Origin: Bradyrhizobium sp. NAS80.1
Lineage (GTDB): Bacteria; Pseudomonadota; Alphaproteobacteria; Rhizobiales; Xanthobacteraceae
Assembly (NCBI RefSeq): GCF_001908205.1
Contig: NZ_LGHL01000095.1
Span: 1-40,989 of the forward strand
DNA: 40,989 nt
Direction: 5' to 3'
The position numbers were made by a program, and so were the translations under genes. Below, in pieces: positions 7,570-15,514 of this stretch. The notes beneath the pieces are model-generated. The model ran no database searches. It was not told the DNA's origin and saw only the letters and a program-made list of their open reading frames with translations. The stretch's first letter is position 1. Each line of letters opens with the position of its first letter.

Positions 7570-7734
7570 ATGAAGAACCTGATTGCGCGTTTCGCGAAGG
7601 ATGAATCCGGCGCCACCGCCATCGAATACGGCCTGATTGCTGCCGGCATCGCGCTGGCCATCATCACCGTCGTCAACAACCTCGGCAGCACGCTGAACAC
7701 CAAGTTCGGCTTGATCAGCTCGTCGCTGAAGTAA
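7570..7734 (+). CDS. flp: Flp/Fap-type pilin
   Basis: A 54-aa prepilin: short basic leader MKNLIARFAKDESG, cleavage after Gly14, then mature ATAIEYGLIAAGIALAIITV, with Glu at +5 and Tyr at +6 as in all Flp pilins, one hydrophobic helix and a short polar tail ending SSSLK. CpaA (8069-8593) should remove the leader, and the Cpa/Tad machine should polymerise the pilin into adhesive fibres. The gene has its own terminator, consistent with high separate expression of the major subunit. It is too short for common ORF cut-offs and easily missed. Confidence 0.95.
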   Translation: MKNLIARFAKDESGATAIEYGLIAAGIALAIITVVNNLGSTLNTKFGLISSSLK

Positions 7735-7756
7735 GCGACCGACAACGACGGCAAAA

Positions 7757-7786
7757 GCCCCGGATCTCCGGGGCCTTTGTTTTTTT
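7757..7786 (+). terminator. Intrinsic terminator after the pilin gene
   Basis: GCCCCGGA (7757-7764) pairs with TCCGGGGC (7767-7774), followed by a T-rich run CTTTGTTTTTTT ending at 7786. This separates abundant pilin mRNA from the downstream cpa operon. Confidence 0.88.
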
Positions 7787-7803
7787 GAGTACGGCGAGTT
7801 CCA

Positions 7804-7950
7804 GTGGCGTTGCGCAAGTACAGAACCGATGCCGCGATTGCGGCGAACGAGGCGGAAGCGGCGCAGACCTATTCGCCGGCCTACTGGGTCTGCCTTGCAC
7901 TGCTGCTTGCAACGGTCGCGCTCGCCGCGCGCATTGCCAGCCTGTGGTGA
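7804..7950 (+). CDS. Possible small membrane protein (48 aa)
   Basis: An open frame from GTG at 7804 to TGA at 7948-7950 encodes a polar Ala/Glu-rich N-terminus (RKYRTDAAIAANEAEAAQTY) and then one hydrophobic helix (YWVCLALLLATVALAARIA) ending SLW. The arrangement resembles a single-pass small membrane protein, and the frame has no stop despite a helix-coding bias. The ribosome-binding site is weak and the frame cannot extend further upstream (TGA at 7786-7788). It lies between the pilin terminator and cpaA. I do not recognise it; it may not be translated. Confidence 0.35.
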   Translation: MALRKYRTDAAIAANEAEAAQTYSPAYWVCLALLLATVALAARIASLW

Positions 7951-8068
7951 GCGTGTCCGCGGCAGTTTCCACCAAGGCCACTGCCGCCGTTGTCGGTTTG
8001 TTTAGCACTGCCGGCTAGCATGCGGCGACGCCAGATCCCGAGATAAACCAGGCCTCAAGACGCAGCCC

Positions 8069-8593
8069 ATGATCCTCGACCTTGCGCGCCTTCTGCTCTT
8101 CCCGGCCCTGATGGCGTTCGCCGCCGCGAGCGATCTCTTCACGATGACCATCTCGAACCGCGTGTCGATGGCGCTGGTCGCAGGCTTCTTCGCGCTCGCG
8201 CTCGCCGGTGGCATGGCGCCCTACGAGATGCTGAGTCATGTCGGCGCCGGCGCGCTTCTCCTGGTCGTTGCCTTCGCCTGCTTTGCGATGGGCTGGGTCG
8301 GCGGCGGCGACGCCAAGGTCGCAGCCTCTGTCGCGCTCTGGTTCGGTTTTGCGCAACTGATGAACTTTCTGCTCTACGCCTCGCTGTTCGGCGGGGCGCT
8401 GACGCTGCTTCTGCTCCAATTCAGGCAATGGCCGCTGCCCTACGGGCTTGCGGGCCAGGCCTGGCTCGCACGGCTGCACGCCAAGGAGAGCGGCGTCCCG
8501 TACGGCATAGCGCTCGCACTGAGCGCGCTGATGGTCTACCCGGAGACCGAATGGGCGAAGGCGATCGACCTCGCTCACCTCGCACTGCGCTGA
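8069..8593 (+). CDS. cpaA: Prepilin peptidase CpaA/TadV
   Basis: A 174-aa polytopic membrane aspartyl protease that cleaves the leader of Flp pilin and pseudopilins at the cytoplasmic face. The two catalytic Asp sites are seen: the Asp of AASDLFTMTISN (about residue 22) and GWVGGGDAKVAA (GxGD motif, about residues 75-86). Five or six hydrophobic segments follow type IV prepilin peptidase A24 topology; the N-terminal methylase domain of PilD is absent, as is normal for CpaA. It is first in the cpa gene row, and the pilin gene lies 335 bases upstream. Confidence 0.93.
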   Translation: MILDLARLLLFPALMAFAAASDLFTMTISNRVSMALVAGFFALALAGGMAPYEMLSHVGAGALLLVVAFACFAMGWVGGGDAKVAASVALWFGFAQLMNFLLYASLFGGALTLLLLQFRQWPLPYGLAGQAWLARLHAKESGVPYGIALALSALMVYPETEWAKAIDLAHLALR

Positions 8594-8638
8594 ACACACC
8601 GGGTAAACCCGGCGTTAAGCCGATTTAGATACGCCTCA

Positions 8639-8646
8639 TTAACCAT
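8639..8646 (+). promoter_or_regulatory. CtrA half-site upstream of cpaB
   Basis: TTAACCAT is the 8-mer half-site reported for CtrA in alphaproteobacteria. It lies 76 bases before the cpaB ATG in the gap after cpaA, beside TTAAGCCGATTTAG (starting at 8614), which is close to but not a full TTAA-N7-TTAA site. The short motif makes chance occurrence likely enough for caution. Confidence 0.3.
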
Positions 8647-8721
8647 GCTTTGACGAATAGCTGGTCAACTGCCGATTACGGCGGCGGCAGCGTCGCGGCG
8701 TTTTGTTGGAAAGTGAAGCGT

Positions 8722-9519
8722 ATGAATAGGGCACGCCTTGTCGTCCTGACGGTCGCCATCTGCGCCGGCGGCGTCGCCGCGTACCTGGCGAGCGGCTCGG
8801 ACCGTTCTGCGCCGCTCCCGGCTCCGGTCGCGCAACTTCCCACCGTTGATGTGCTGGTGGCCAAGAACGACATCGGCCTCGGCCAGACCGTCAAGCCGGA
8901 AGACGTGCAATGGCAGACCTGGCCGACCGCGACCGCAAGCTCCACCTTCATCCGCCGCAACGAACGTCCCGACGGCGTGACCCAGGTCACTGGTTCGATC
9001 GCACGCGCCCCTTTCATCCAGGGTGAGCCGATGCGCGACCAGAAGCTGGTCAAGGCCGAGGGCTCCGGCTTCATGGCGGCAATCCTGCCCACCGGGATGC
9101 GCGCGGTCTCGACCGAGATCTCGCCGGAAACCGGCGCAGGCGGGTTCATCCTGCCCAACGATCGCGTCGACGTCCTTCTGACCCGCCGCCTCAAGAGTCC
9201 CGACCAGAGCAGCGGCGCCCCGGACGTCGTCACGTCCGAGATCATCCTGGCCAATGTCCGCGTGCTGGCGATCGACCAGGCGCCGAAGGAGAAGGACGGC
9301 CAGAACGCGGTGGTCGGCAAGACCGTCACCCTCGAGCTCAATCCCGCGCAGACTGCGACGCTCTCCGCCGCGCGCCAGAGCGGCACGCTGTCGCTCGCGC
9401 TGCGCAGCATCGCCGACGTCAAGATGAGCGAGATCACGCTCGATGAATCCTCGCAGAAGCGCGAGGGCGTTTCGATCATTCGCTACGGCATTCCGAGCCA
9501 GACGGCGAAAGCACGATGA
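8722..9519 (+). CDS. cpaB: Flp pilus assembly protein CpaB (RcpC)
   Basis: The 265-aa protein starts at the ATG at 8722 (MNRARLVVLTVAICAGGVAAY), giving a signal anchor. A SAF-like domain follows (DVLVAKNDIGLGQTVKPEDV, about residues 43-62), then the CpaB/RcpC domain with PTGMRAVSTEISPETGAGGF and ILPNDRVDVLLTRR. CpaB is a periplasmic protein thought to gate or stabilise the CpaC secretin. An in-frame start at 8650 would add residues without family match. Its stop overlaps the start of cpaC by four bases (ATGA), so translation is probably coupled. Confidence 0.94.
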   Translation: MNRARLVVLTVAICAGGVAAYLASGSDRSAPLPAPVAQLPTVDVLVAKNDIGLGQTVKPEDVQWQTWPTATASSTFIRRNERPDGVTQVTGSIARAPFIQGEPMRDQKLVKAEGSGFMAAILPTGMRAVSTEISPETGAGGFILPNDRVDVLLTRRLKSPDQSSGAPDVVTSEIILANVRVLAIDQAPKEKDGQNAVVGKTVTLELNPAQTATLSAARQSGTLSLALRSIADVKMSEITLDESSQKREGVSIIRYGIPSQTAKAR

Positions 9520-11006
9520 GGACAGTCGACATGAAATGCAGGGCGGATTGGGCAATGATGCGAACCTCAGCGGTTCGCGCCCTGTCGTTTTCGGCCGCCC
9601 TCGCGCTGGCGCTCAACCCGGTCCTCACCCCCGTGGTCGCCGCCGACTACCGCCCCGTGGCGCCGGTCGCGGCCGACGGTCAGATGAACGCGCGTTTCCT
9701 CTCGCTCGGCGTCGGCAAGTCCATCGTCATCGACCTGCCGCGCGACATCAAGGACGTGCTGGTCGCCGACCCAAAGATCGCCAATGCGGTGGTCCGCTCG
9801 GCGCAGCGCGCCTACATCATCGGCGCTACGGTCGGCCAGACCAACATCGTGTTCTTCGATGCCGCCGGCCAGCAGATTGCGGCCTATGACATCGCGGTCA
9901 AGCGCGACCTCAACGGCGTGCGGGCCGCGCTGAAGCAGATCCTGCCCAATTCCGACATCCAGATCGACGGACTCGGCGACGGCATCGTCCTGACAGGCAC
10001 GGCGGCGAACCCGATCGAAGCCCAACAGGCCAACGACCTCGCCGCGCGCCTCGCCGGCGGCGCCGACAAGGTGGTGAACTCGATCGTGGTCCGCGGCCGC
10101 GACCAGGTCATGCTGAAGGTGACGGTGGCCGAAGTCCAGCGCAGCATCATCAAGCAGCTCGGCATCGACCTGTCCGCGAACCTCAACTACGGCACGTCGG
10201 TGGTGAGCTTCACCAACTCCAACCCGTTCACGGCTCTCGGCCGCAACCTCGTCGACGGCAACAACCTGACGACGAAGTTCGGCGCGACCCCGTCAGTGCA
10301 GGCCACCCTGCGTGCGATGGAAACCGCCGGCGTGATCCGCACGCTGGCCGAACCGAACCTGACCGCGATCTCCGGTGAATCAGCAACGTTCATCGCCGGC
10401 GGCGAATTCCCGGTGCCGGCGGGCTATGCTTGCGACCCCACCACGCATGTCTGTACCACCCAGATCAGTTTCAAGAAGTTCGGTATCTCGCTCAACTTCA
10501 CCCCCGTCGTTCTGAGCGAGGGCAAGATCAGCATGCGGGTGATGACCGAGGTCTCGGAGCTGTCAAACGAAAACTCCGTCACACTGTCCCAGGCCGTGAC
10601 CTCGAACTCGGTGAACTCGCTGACCGTTCCCTCGATCAAGACCCGCCGCGCGGAGACCTCGCTGGAAATTCCCTCCGGCGGCGCGATGGCGATGGCCGGC
10701 CTGATCCAGCAGCAGACCAAGCAGGCAGTCAGCGGACTGCCGGGCCTGATGCAGCTCCCGGTCCTCGGTACGCTGTTCCGCAGCCGCGACTTCGTCAACA
10801 ACGCGACCGAGCTGGTCGTGATCGTGACGCCCTATATCGTCCGCGCAGTGGCGCAAAAGGACCTGTCGCGCCCGGATGACGGCTTCTCCGCGCCCGCCGA
10901 TCCGCAGGCCGAGCTGCTTGGCAACATCAACCGCATCTACGGCGTGCCGGGCCGGACCGAACCGGCAAAGAACTATCGCGGCACCTACGGCTTCATCACC
11001 GACTGA
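9516..11006 (+). CDS. cpaC: Outer-membrane secretin CpaC/RcpA
   Basis: A 496-aa secretin forming the outer-membrane channel for the Flp pilus. It has a signal peptide (hydrophobic FSAALALALNPVLTPVVAA), the pilus N domain (KSIVIDLPRDIKDVLVADPKI), a BON-like segment (VRAALKQILPNSDIQIDGLG, GIVLTGTAANPIEAQQA) and the C-terminal secretin domain with VIRTLAEPNLTAISGESATF, the FGISLNFTPVVL strand and LPVLGTLFRSRDF near the end. Two Cys flank the loop CDPTTHVC and could form a disulfide. The start at 9516 overlaps cpaB; a later ATG at 9555 (MMRTSAV) would still give a signal peptide. Confidence 0.95.
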   Translation: MRTVDMKCRADWAMMRTSAVRALSFSAALALALNPVLTPVVAADYRPVAPVAADGQMNARFLSLGVGKSIVIDLPRDIKDVLVADPKIANAVVRSAQRAYIIGATVGQTNIVFFDAAGQQIAAYDIAVKRDLNGVRAALKQILPNSDIQIDGLGDGIVLTGTAANPIEAQQANDLAARLAGGADKVVNSIVVRGRDQVMLKVTVAEVQRSIIKQLGIDLSANLNYGTSVVSFTNSNPFTALGRNLVDGNNLTTKFGATPSVQATLRAMETAGVIRTLAEPNLTAISGESATFIAGGEFPVPAGYACDPTTHVCTTQISFKKFGISLNFTPVVLSEGKISMRVMTEVSELSNENSVTLSQAVTSNSVNSLTVPSIKTRRAETSLEIPSGGAMAMAGLIQQQTKQAVSGLPGLMQLPVLGTLFRSRDFVNNATELVVIVTPYIVRAVAQKDLSRPDDGFSAPADPQAELLGNINRIYGVPGRTEPAKNYRGTYGFITD

Positions 11007-11026
11007 GGCGGAACGGGGACTTCACG

Positions 11027-11761
11027 ATGATCACAAGACCACCCCAGATTCGCAAACGCGCCATCGGCTTTGGTGGCGCGCTCGTCGGCATCGCGCTCGC
11101 GCTCGGCGGCTGCCAGCACGACGAAGCGGTCACCGCCTCCATTCCGGACGACTACAAGCAGCGCCACCCGATCGCGATCGAGGAACAGAACCGCTCGATC
11201 GTCGTCTTCGTCGGCCACGCCCGCGGCGGGTTGACTGCCGCCCAGCGCGCCGACGTGATGGGCCTGGCGTCGACCTGGGTGCGCGAGGGCACCGGCGCCA
11301 TTCACATCGATGTGCCGTCCGGCACACCCAACGCACGTCCGGTCGCGGACTCGATGCGTGAGATCCAGGCGATGCTGGTGGCGGGTGGCGTTCCGCCGCG
11401 CGGCATCACCGTTCGCCCCTACCATCCGGAAGACAAGCGCTTCCTGCCGCCGATCCGGCTCACCTATTCCAGGATAGCCGCGGTCGCGGGTCCCTGCGGC
11501 CTGTGGCCGGAGGACATTGGTCCCTCGATCAAGAACAAGAGCTGGTTCGAGAACAAGGACTATTACAATTACGGCTGCGCCTATCAGCGCAACCTCGCGG
11601 CAATGGTCGACAACCCCTCGGACCTCGAGCAGCCGCGGCCTGAATCGCCGTCCTACACGCCGCGGCGCACCGCAGCCTTCGAGAAGTATCGTAAGGGAAC
11701 TCCGACGGCGGTTTCTTATCCTGAGGCCGAGAAGGCCAAACTCAGCGACACCGGCAGATGA
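11027..11761 (+). CDS. cpaD: Pilus assembly lipoprotein CpaD
   Basis: A 244-aa lipoprotein: basic start, hydrophobic stretch and lipobox LGGC (ALALGGCQHDEA), so the mature protein should begin at the Cys near residue 30. The CpaD domain shows RHPIAIEEQNRSIVVFVGHA, a segment with similarity to OmpA-like helices (ADSMREIQAMLVAGGVPPRG), and the conserved late motifs CGLWPEDIG and NYGCAYQRNLAAMVDNPSDL. It is an outer-membrane partner of the CpaC channel. It follows cpaC by 20 bases and overlaps cpaE by four (ATGA). Confidence 0.94.
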   Translation: MITRPPQIRKRAIGFGGALVGIALALGGCQHDEAVTASIPDDYKQRHPIAIEEQNRSIVVFVGHARGGLTAAQRADVMGLASTWVREGTGAIHIDVPSGTPNARPVADSMREIQAMLVAGGVPPRGITVRPYHPEDKRFLPPIRLTYSRIAAVAGPCGLWPEDIGPSIKNKSWFENKDYYNYGCAYQRNLAAMVDNPSDLEQPRPESPSYTPRRTAAFEKYRKGTPTAVSYPEAEKAKLSDTGR

Positions 11762-13026
11762 TCAGCTACGCTCGCCAGACTCAAGAAGAACAGCCGGAAG
11801 CGTCTCTCCCGCCGGTCGAGGAGCACATTGCGCCTGCACCGCGCGTTTCGGTCCAGGCCTTCTGCGAGACCGTGGAGACCGCTGCCTCGGTGCAGTCGGC
11901 CGGCGAGGATCGCCGTCTCGGCAAGGCTCATCTGAAGATCCAGATGGGTGGCATGGCCGCTGCGATCGAAGCCTACCGCTCCGCCCCCACGCCGAACGTG
12001 ATCGTGCTCGAGAGCGACGGCCGCAACGACCTTCTGGGCGGGCTCGACCAGCTCGCCACCGTCTGCGATGCCGGCACCCGCGTCGTCGTGATCGGCCGCA
12101 TCAACGACGTCACGCTCTATCGCGAGCTGGTGCGTCGCGGTGTCAGCGACTACGTGCTCGCGCCAGTCGGCGCGATCGACGTCGTGCGCTCGATCTGCAA
12201 CCTGTTCTCGGCGCCGGAGGCCAAGGCGGTCGGCCGCATCATCGCCGTGGTCGGCGCGAAGGGCGGCGTCGGCGCCTCCACCATCTCGCACAACGTCGCC
12301 TGGGCGATCGCGCGCGACCTGGCGATGGACGCGGTCGTCGCCGATCTCGACCTCGCCTTCGGCACCGCCGGGCTCGACTACAACCAGGACCCGCCGCAGG
12401 GCATTGCCGACGCCGTGTTCTCGCCCGACCGTGTCGACACGGCTTTCATCGACCGCCTGCTGTCGAAATGCACCGACCACCTCAGCCTGCTGGCGGCGCC
12501 GGCGACGCTCGACCGGGTCTATGATTTCGGCACCGACGCCTTCGATTCCGTATTCGACACGCTGCGCTCCACCATGCCCTGCATCGTGCTCGACATCCCG
12601 CACCAATGGTCGGGCTGGACCAAGCGCGCGTTGATCGGAGCAGACGACATCCTGATCGTGGCGGCGCCTGACCTCGCCAACCTGCGCAATACCAAGAACC
12701 TGGTCGATCTGCTGAAGGCCTCGCGCCCCAACGACCGGCCGCCGCTCTACTGCCTGAACCAGGTCGGCGTCCCGAAACGGCCCGAAATCGCCGCCGCGGA
12801 GTTCGCCAAGGCGATCGAGAGCCAGCCAGTCGTCTCGATCCCGTTCGAGCCGCAGATCTTCGGTTCGGCGGCAAACAACGGCCAGATGATCGCGGAGATC
12901 TCCGCCAACCACAAGTCGATCGAGATGTTCCTTCAGATCGCCCAGCGCCTGACCGGCCGCAGCGAGACGAAGAAGCAAAAGTCGTCCTTGCTTTCACCCC
13001 TGATTGAGAAGTTGCGGGGAAAATAG
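11758..13026 (+). CDS. cpaE: Flp pilus ATPase/localisation protein CpaE (TadZ)
   Basis: A 422-aa MinD/ParA-type protein. The N-terminal 130 residues form a response-regulator-like receiver domain (VIVLESDGRNDLLGGLDQLA, RVVVIGRINDVTLYRELVRR) without a clear phospho-Asp pocket. Then comes IIAVVGAKGGVGASTISHNV, a deviant Walker A box near residue 168, and later switch regions such as VVADLDLAFGTAGLDYNQDP. CpaE/TadZ marks the pole where the pilus machine is built. The C-terminal end is basic and Ser-rich. The start overlaps the cpaD stop, so coupling is likely. cpaF starts 20 bases downstream. Confidence 0.94.
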   Translation: MISYARQTQEEQPEASLPPVEEHIAPAPRVSVQAFCETVETAASVQSAGEDRRLGKAHLKIQMGGMAAAIEAYRSAPTPNVIVLESDGRNDLLGGLDQLATVCDAGTRVVVIGRINDVTLYRELVRRGVSDYVLAPVGAIDVVRSICNLFSAPEAKAVGRIIAVVGAKGGVGASTISHNVAWAIARDLAMDAVVADLDLAFGTAGLDYNQDPPQGIADAVFSPDRVDTAFIDRLLSKCTDHLSLLAAPATLDRVYDFGTDAFDSVFDTLRSTMPCIVLDIPHQWSGWTKRALIGADDILIVAAPDLANLRNTKNLVDLLKASRPNDRPPLYCLNQVGVPKRPEIAAAEFAKAIESQPVVSIPFEPQIFGSAANNGQMIAEISANHKSIEMFLQIAQRLTGRSETKKQKSSLLSPLIEKLRGK

Positions 13027-13046
13027 CCGCCGCATGGAGTTGTTAA

Positions 13047-13162
13047 GTGTTCGGTAAGCGTAGCGGAACAGACACCGACTTTCGGGCCCCGAGGCCCGGC
13101 GCCGTGTCGCCAGAGCCTGCCCCGGCTCCGGCGCCCGCCGTGACGCGCGCGCCTCCCCCCAC
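13047..13162 (+). pseudogene. cpaF: Out-of-frame N-terminal segment of cpaF
   Basis: From GTG at 13047, preceded by GGAG, the frame reads MFGKRSGTDTDFRAPRPG and a Pro/Ala-rich linker, the usual start of rhizobial CpaF. At 13155-13160 there is a run of six C; after it the proper continuation (PAVASPPLAPAKLAPAMENR) is found one frame over. One C fewer would join the two parts without a break. As written, this segment is cut off from the ATPase. Confidence 0.72.
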
Positions 13163-13209
13163 CGGCCGTCGCCTCGCCGCCGCTTGCCCCGGCGAAGCTT
13201 GCGCCGGCC

Positions 13210-14511
13210 ATGGAGAACCGCCGCTCGGACAATTACTACGAGGTCAAGGCGACGATCTTCGGCGCACTGATCGAGGCCATCGACCTCGCCCAGCTCGCCA
13301 AGCTGGATTCCGAGTCTGCACGCGAGGAAATCCGCGACATCGTCAACGAAATCATCGCGATCAAGAACATCGTGATGTCGATCGCCGAGCAGGAAGAGCT
13401 GCTCGACGACATCTGCAACGACGTGCTCGGATATGGTCCGCTCGAGCCACTGCTCGCACGGGACGACATCGCCGACATCATGGTGAACGGGGCCGGCACC
13501 GTCTTCATCGAAGTCGGCGGCAAGATTCAGCGCACCGGCATCCGCTTCCGCGACAACCAGCAGCTCCTCAACATCTGCCAGCGCATCGTCAGCCAGGTCG
13601 GCCGGCGCGTCGACGAATCCTCGCCGATCTGTGACGCGCGCCTCGCCGACGGCTCCCGCGTCAATGCGATCGTGCCGCCCCTCGCGATCGACGGTCCTGC
13701 ACTCACCATCCGTAAATTCAAGAAGGACAAGCTGACACTCGATCAGCTCGTCAAGTTCGGCGCAATCTCGCCGGAGGGCGCGGAGATCCTGCAGATTATC
13801 GGCCGCGTCCGCTGCAACGTCCTGATCTCCGGCGGTACCGGTTCGGGCAAGACCACGCTGCTCAACTGCCTGACCAATTACATCGAGCACGACGAACGCG
13901 TCATTACCTGCGAGGACGCGGCCGAACTGCAGTTGCAGCAGCCTCATGTGGTGCGGCTCGAAACCCGCCCTCCCAACATCGAAGGCGAAGGCCAGGTCAC
14001 CATGCGCGAGCTGGTGCGGAACTGCCTGCGTATGCGTCCCGAACGCATCATCGTCGGCGAAGTCCGCGGCCCCGAGGCTTTCGACCTGCTGCAAGCCATG
14101 AACACCGGCCACGATGGCTCGATGGGGACGCTGCACGCCAACAATCCCCGCGAAGCACTGTCGCGCTGCGAATCCATGATCACCATGGGCGGCTTCTCGC
14201 TGCCTTCGCGCACCATTCGCGAGATGATCTGCGCCTCGATCGACGTCATCATCCAGGCCGCGCGTCTGCGCGATGGCTCGCGCCGCATCACCCACATCAC
14301 CGAGGTGATGGGGATGGAAGGCGACACCATCATCACCCAGGACATATTCCTCTACGACTTGGTCGGCGAGGACGCCAACGGCAAGATCATCGGCCGCCAC
14401 CGCTCGACTGGCATCGGCCGCCCGAAGTTCTGGGAACGCGCCCGCTATTACGGCGAAGAGAAGCGCCTTGCCGCGGCGCTCGACGCGGCAGAAGTGGCGC
14501 CGAACACGTGA
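13210..14511 (+). CDS. cpaF: Pilus assembly ATPase CpaF (TadA), open part
   Basis: The 433 residues open from ATG 13210 hold the complete type II/IV secretion ATPase: the N-terminal domain (LGYGPLEPLLARDDIADIMV), Walker A ISGGTGSGKTTLLN, Asp box ITCEDAAELQLQQPHVVRLE, Walker B RIIVGEVRGPEAFDLLQAMN and His box GHDGSMGTLHANNP. It hydrolyses ATP on the inner membrane to drive Flp pilin assembly. The native start is probably the GTG at 13047, separated by a +1 frameshift in a C6 run. No good ribosome-binding site precedes ATG 13210, so either the frameshift is a sequence error or a shorter protein is made poorly. Confidence 0.93.
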   Translation: MENRRSDNYYEVKATIFGALIEAIDLAQLAKLDSESAREEIRDIVNEIIAIKNIVMSIAEQEELLDDICNDVLGYGPLEPLLARDDIADIMVNGAGTVFIEVGGKIQRTGIRFRDNQQLLNICQRIVSQVGRRVDESSPICDARLADGSRVNAIVPPLAIDGPALTIRKFKKDKLTLDQLVKFGAISPEGAEILQIIGRVRCNVLISGGTGSGKTTLLNCLTNYIEHDERVITCEDAAELQLQQPHVVRLETRPPNIEGEGQVTMRELVRNCLRMRPERIIVGEVRGPEAFDLLQAMNTGHDGSMGTLHANNPREALSRCESMITMGGFSLPSRTIREMICASIDVIIQAARLRDGSRRITHITEVMGMEGDTIITQDIFLYDLVGEDANGKIIGRHRSTGIGRPKFWERARYYGEEKRLAAALDAAEVAPNT

Positions 14512-14527
14512 GCAGGTCAGCGCCGCC

Positions 14528-15505
14528 ATGAACATGCAGGTCCTTGCCCTCGCCTTCCTCGCCACCGCCGCCGTCGGCGGCATCGCCTGGGTCTTCCTTT
14601 ATCCGCTACTGTCTGGCGAGCGAAAGGCTGAAAGCCGACGCGCCTCGATCGCGCGTGCCGAAGCGCCTGCAGCCAAGCAAACTGAGAAGAACCAGCGATC
14701 GCGCCGCGAGCAGGTCGAGACCTCCCTCAAGGATCTCGAAGCGCGGAGCCAGCAGGAGAAGAGAGTTCCGCTCAGCGTCCGCCTGTCGCAGGCCGGGCTC
14801 GATTGGACACCGCAGAAATTCTGGATCGTTTCGGCCGTCGTGGCGGGCGTGCTGGCCGCAGCCGCCCTGTTCGCCGGGGGCGGCCTGCTCGGTGCCACCG
14901 GCCTCGCCTTTGCCGGAGGCTTCGGCCTGCCGCGTTGGGCACTCGGCTTCCTGAAGAAGCGTCGCGAAGCCAAATTCCTGGCTGCGCTGCCGGACGCGGT
15001 CGACGTGATCGTCCGCGGTATCAAGGCAGGCTTGCCGCTGTTCGAATCGATCAAGGTCGTCGCGGCCGACGCGCCCGAGCCATTGCGCGGCGAATTCCTG
15101 AACATCATCGAGACGCAAGCGATCGGCATGCCGCTCGGCGAGGCCTGCTCGCGTCTCTATGAGCGCATGCCGCTTCCAGAGGCCAACTTCTTCGGCATCG
15201 TCATCTCGATCCAGCAGAAATCGGGCGGCAACCTCTCCGAAGCGCTCGGCAACCTCTCCAAGGTGCTGCGCGATCGCAAGAAGATGAAGGAAAAGATCCA
15301 GGCGATGTCGATGGAGGCCAAGGCTTCGGCCGGCATCATCGGTTCGCTGCCGCCGATCGTGATGTTCCTCGTCTATCTCACCACGCCGCACTACATCTCG
15401 CTTTTGTGGACCCATCCCACCGGCCAGCTCATGCTGGTCGGCTGCGTCGTCTGGATGTCGATCGGCATCATGGTGATGAAGAAGATGATCAACTTCGATT
15501 TCTGA
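14528..15505 (+). CDS. tadB: Inner-membrane platform protein TadB
   Basis: A 325-aa GspF-superfamily protein, one of the two inner-membrane platform proteins that CpaF acts on. The N-terminal helix MQVLALAFLATAAVGGIAWVF is followed by a charged cytoplasmic region, two helices (VSAVVAGVLAAAALFAGG and nearby) and the T2SSF domain (LPDAVDVIVRGIKAGLPLFE, ANFFGIVISIQQKSGGNLSE), with C-terminal helices. I use the ATG at 14528, 16 bases after the cpaF stop; an in-frame ATG at 14468 lies inside cpaF and adds unrelated residues. tadC follows nine bases after the stop. Confidence 0.94.
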   Translation: MNMQVLALAFLATAAVGGIAWVFLYPLLSGERKAESRRASIARAEAPAAKQTEKNQRSRREQVETSLKDLEARSQQEKRVPLSVRLSQAGLDWTPQKFWIVSAVVAGVLAAAALFAGGGLLGATGLAFAGGFGLPRWALGFLKKRREAKFLAALPDAVDVIVRGIKAGLPLFESIKVVAADAPEPLRGEFLNIIETQAIGMPLGEACSRLYERMPLPEANFFGIVISIQQKSGGNLSEALGNLSKVLRDRKKMKEKIQAMSMEAKASAGIIGSLPPIVMFLVYLTTPHYISLLWTHPTGQLMLVGCVVWMSIGIMVMKKMINFDF

Positions 15506-15514
15506 CGGTGCCGC

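Noticed and set aside
13155..13160. Phase-variable poly-C switch in cpaF
   Set aside because: Six C is short for slippage-driven phase variation, and the same one-base excess occurs at two unrelated G6 runs, so error or plain mutation is more likely.
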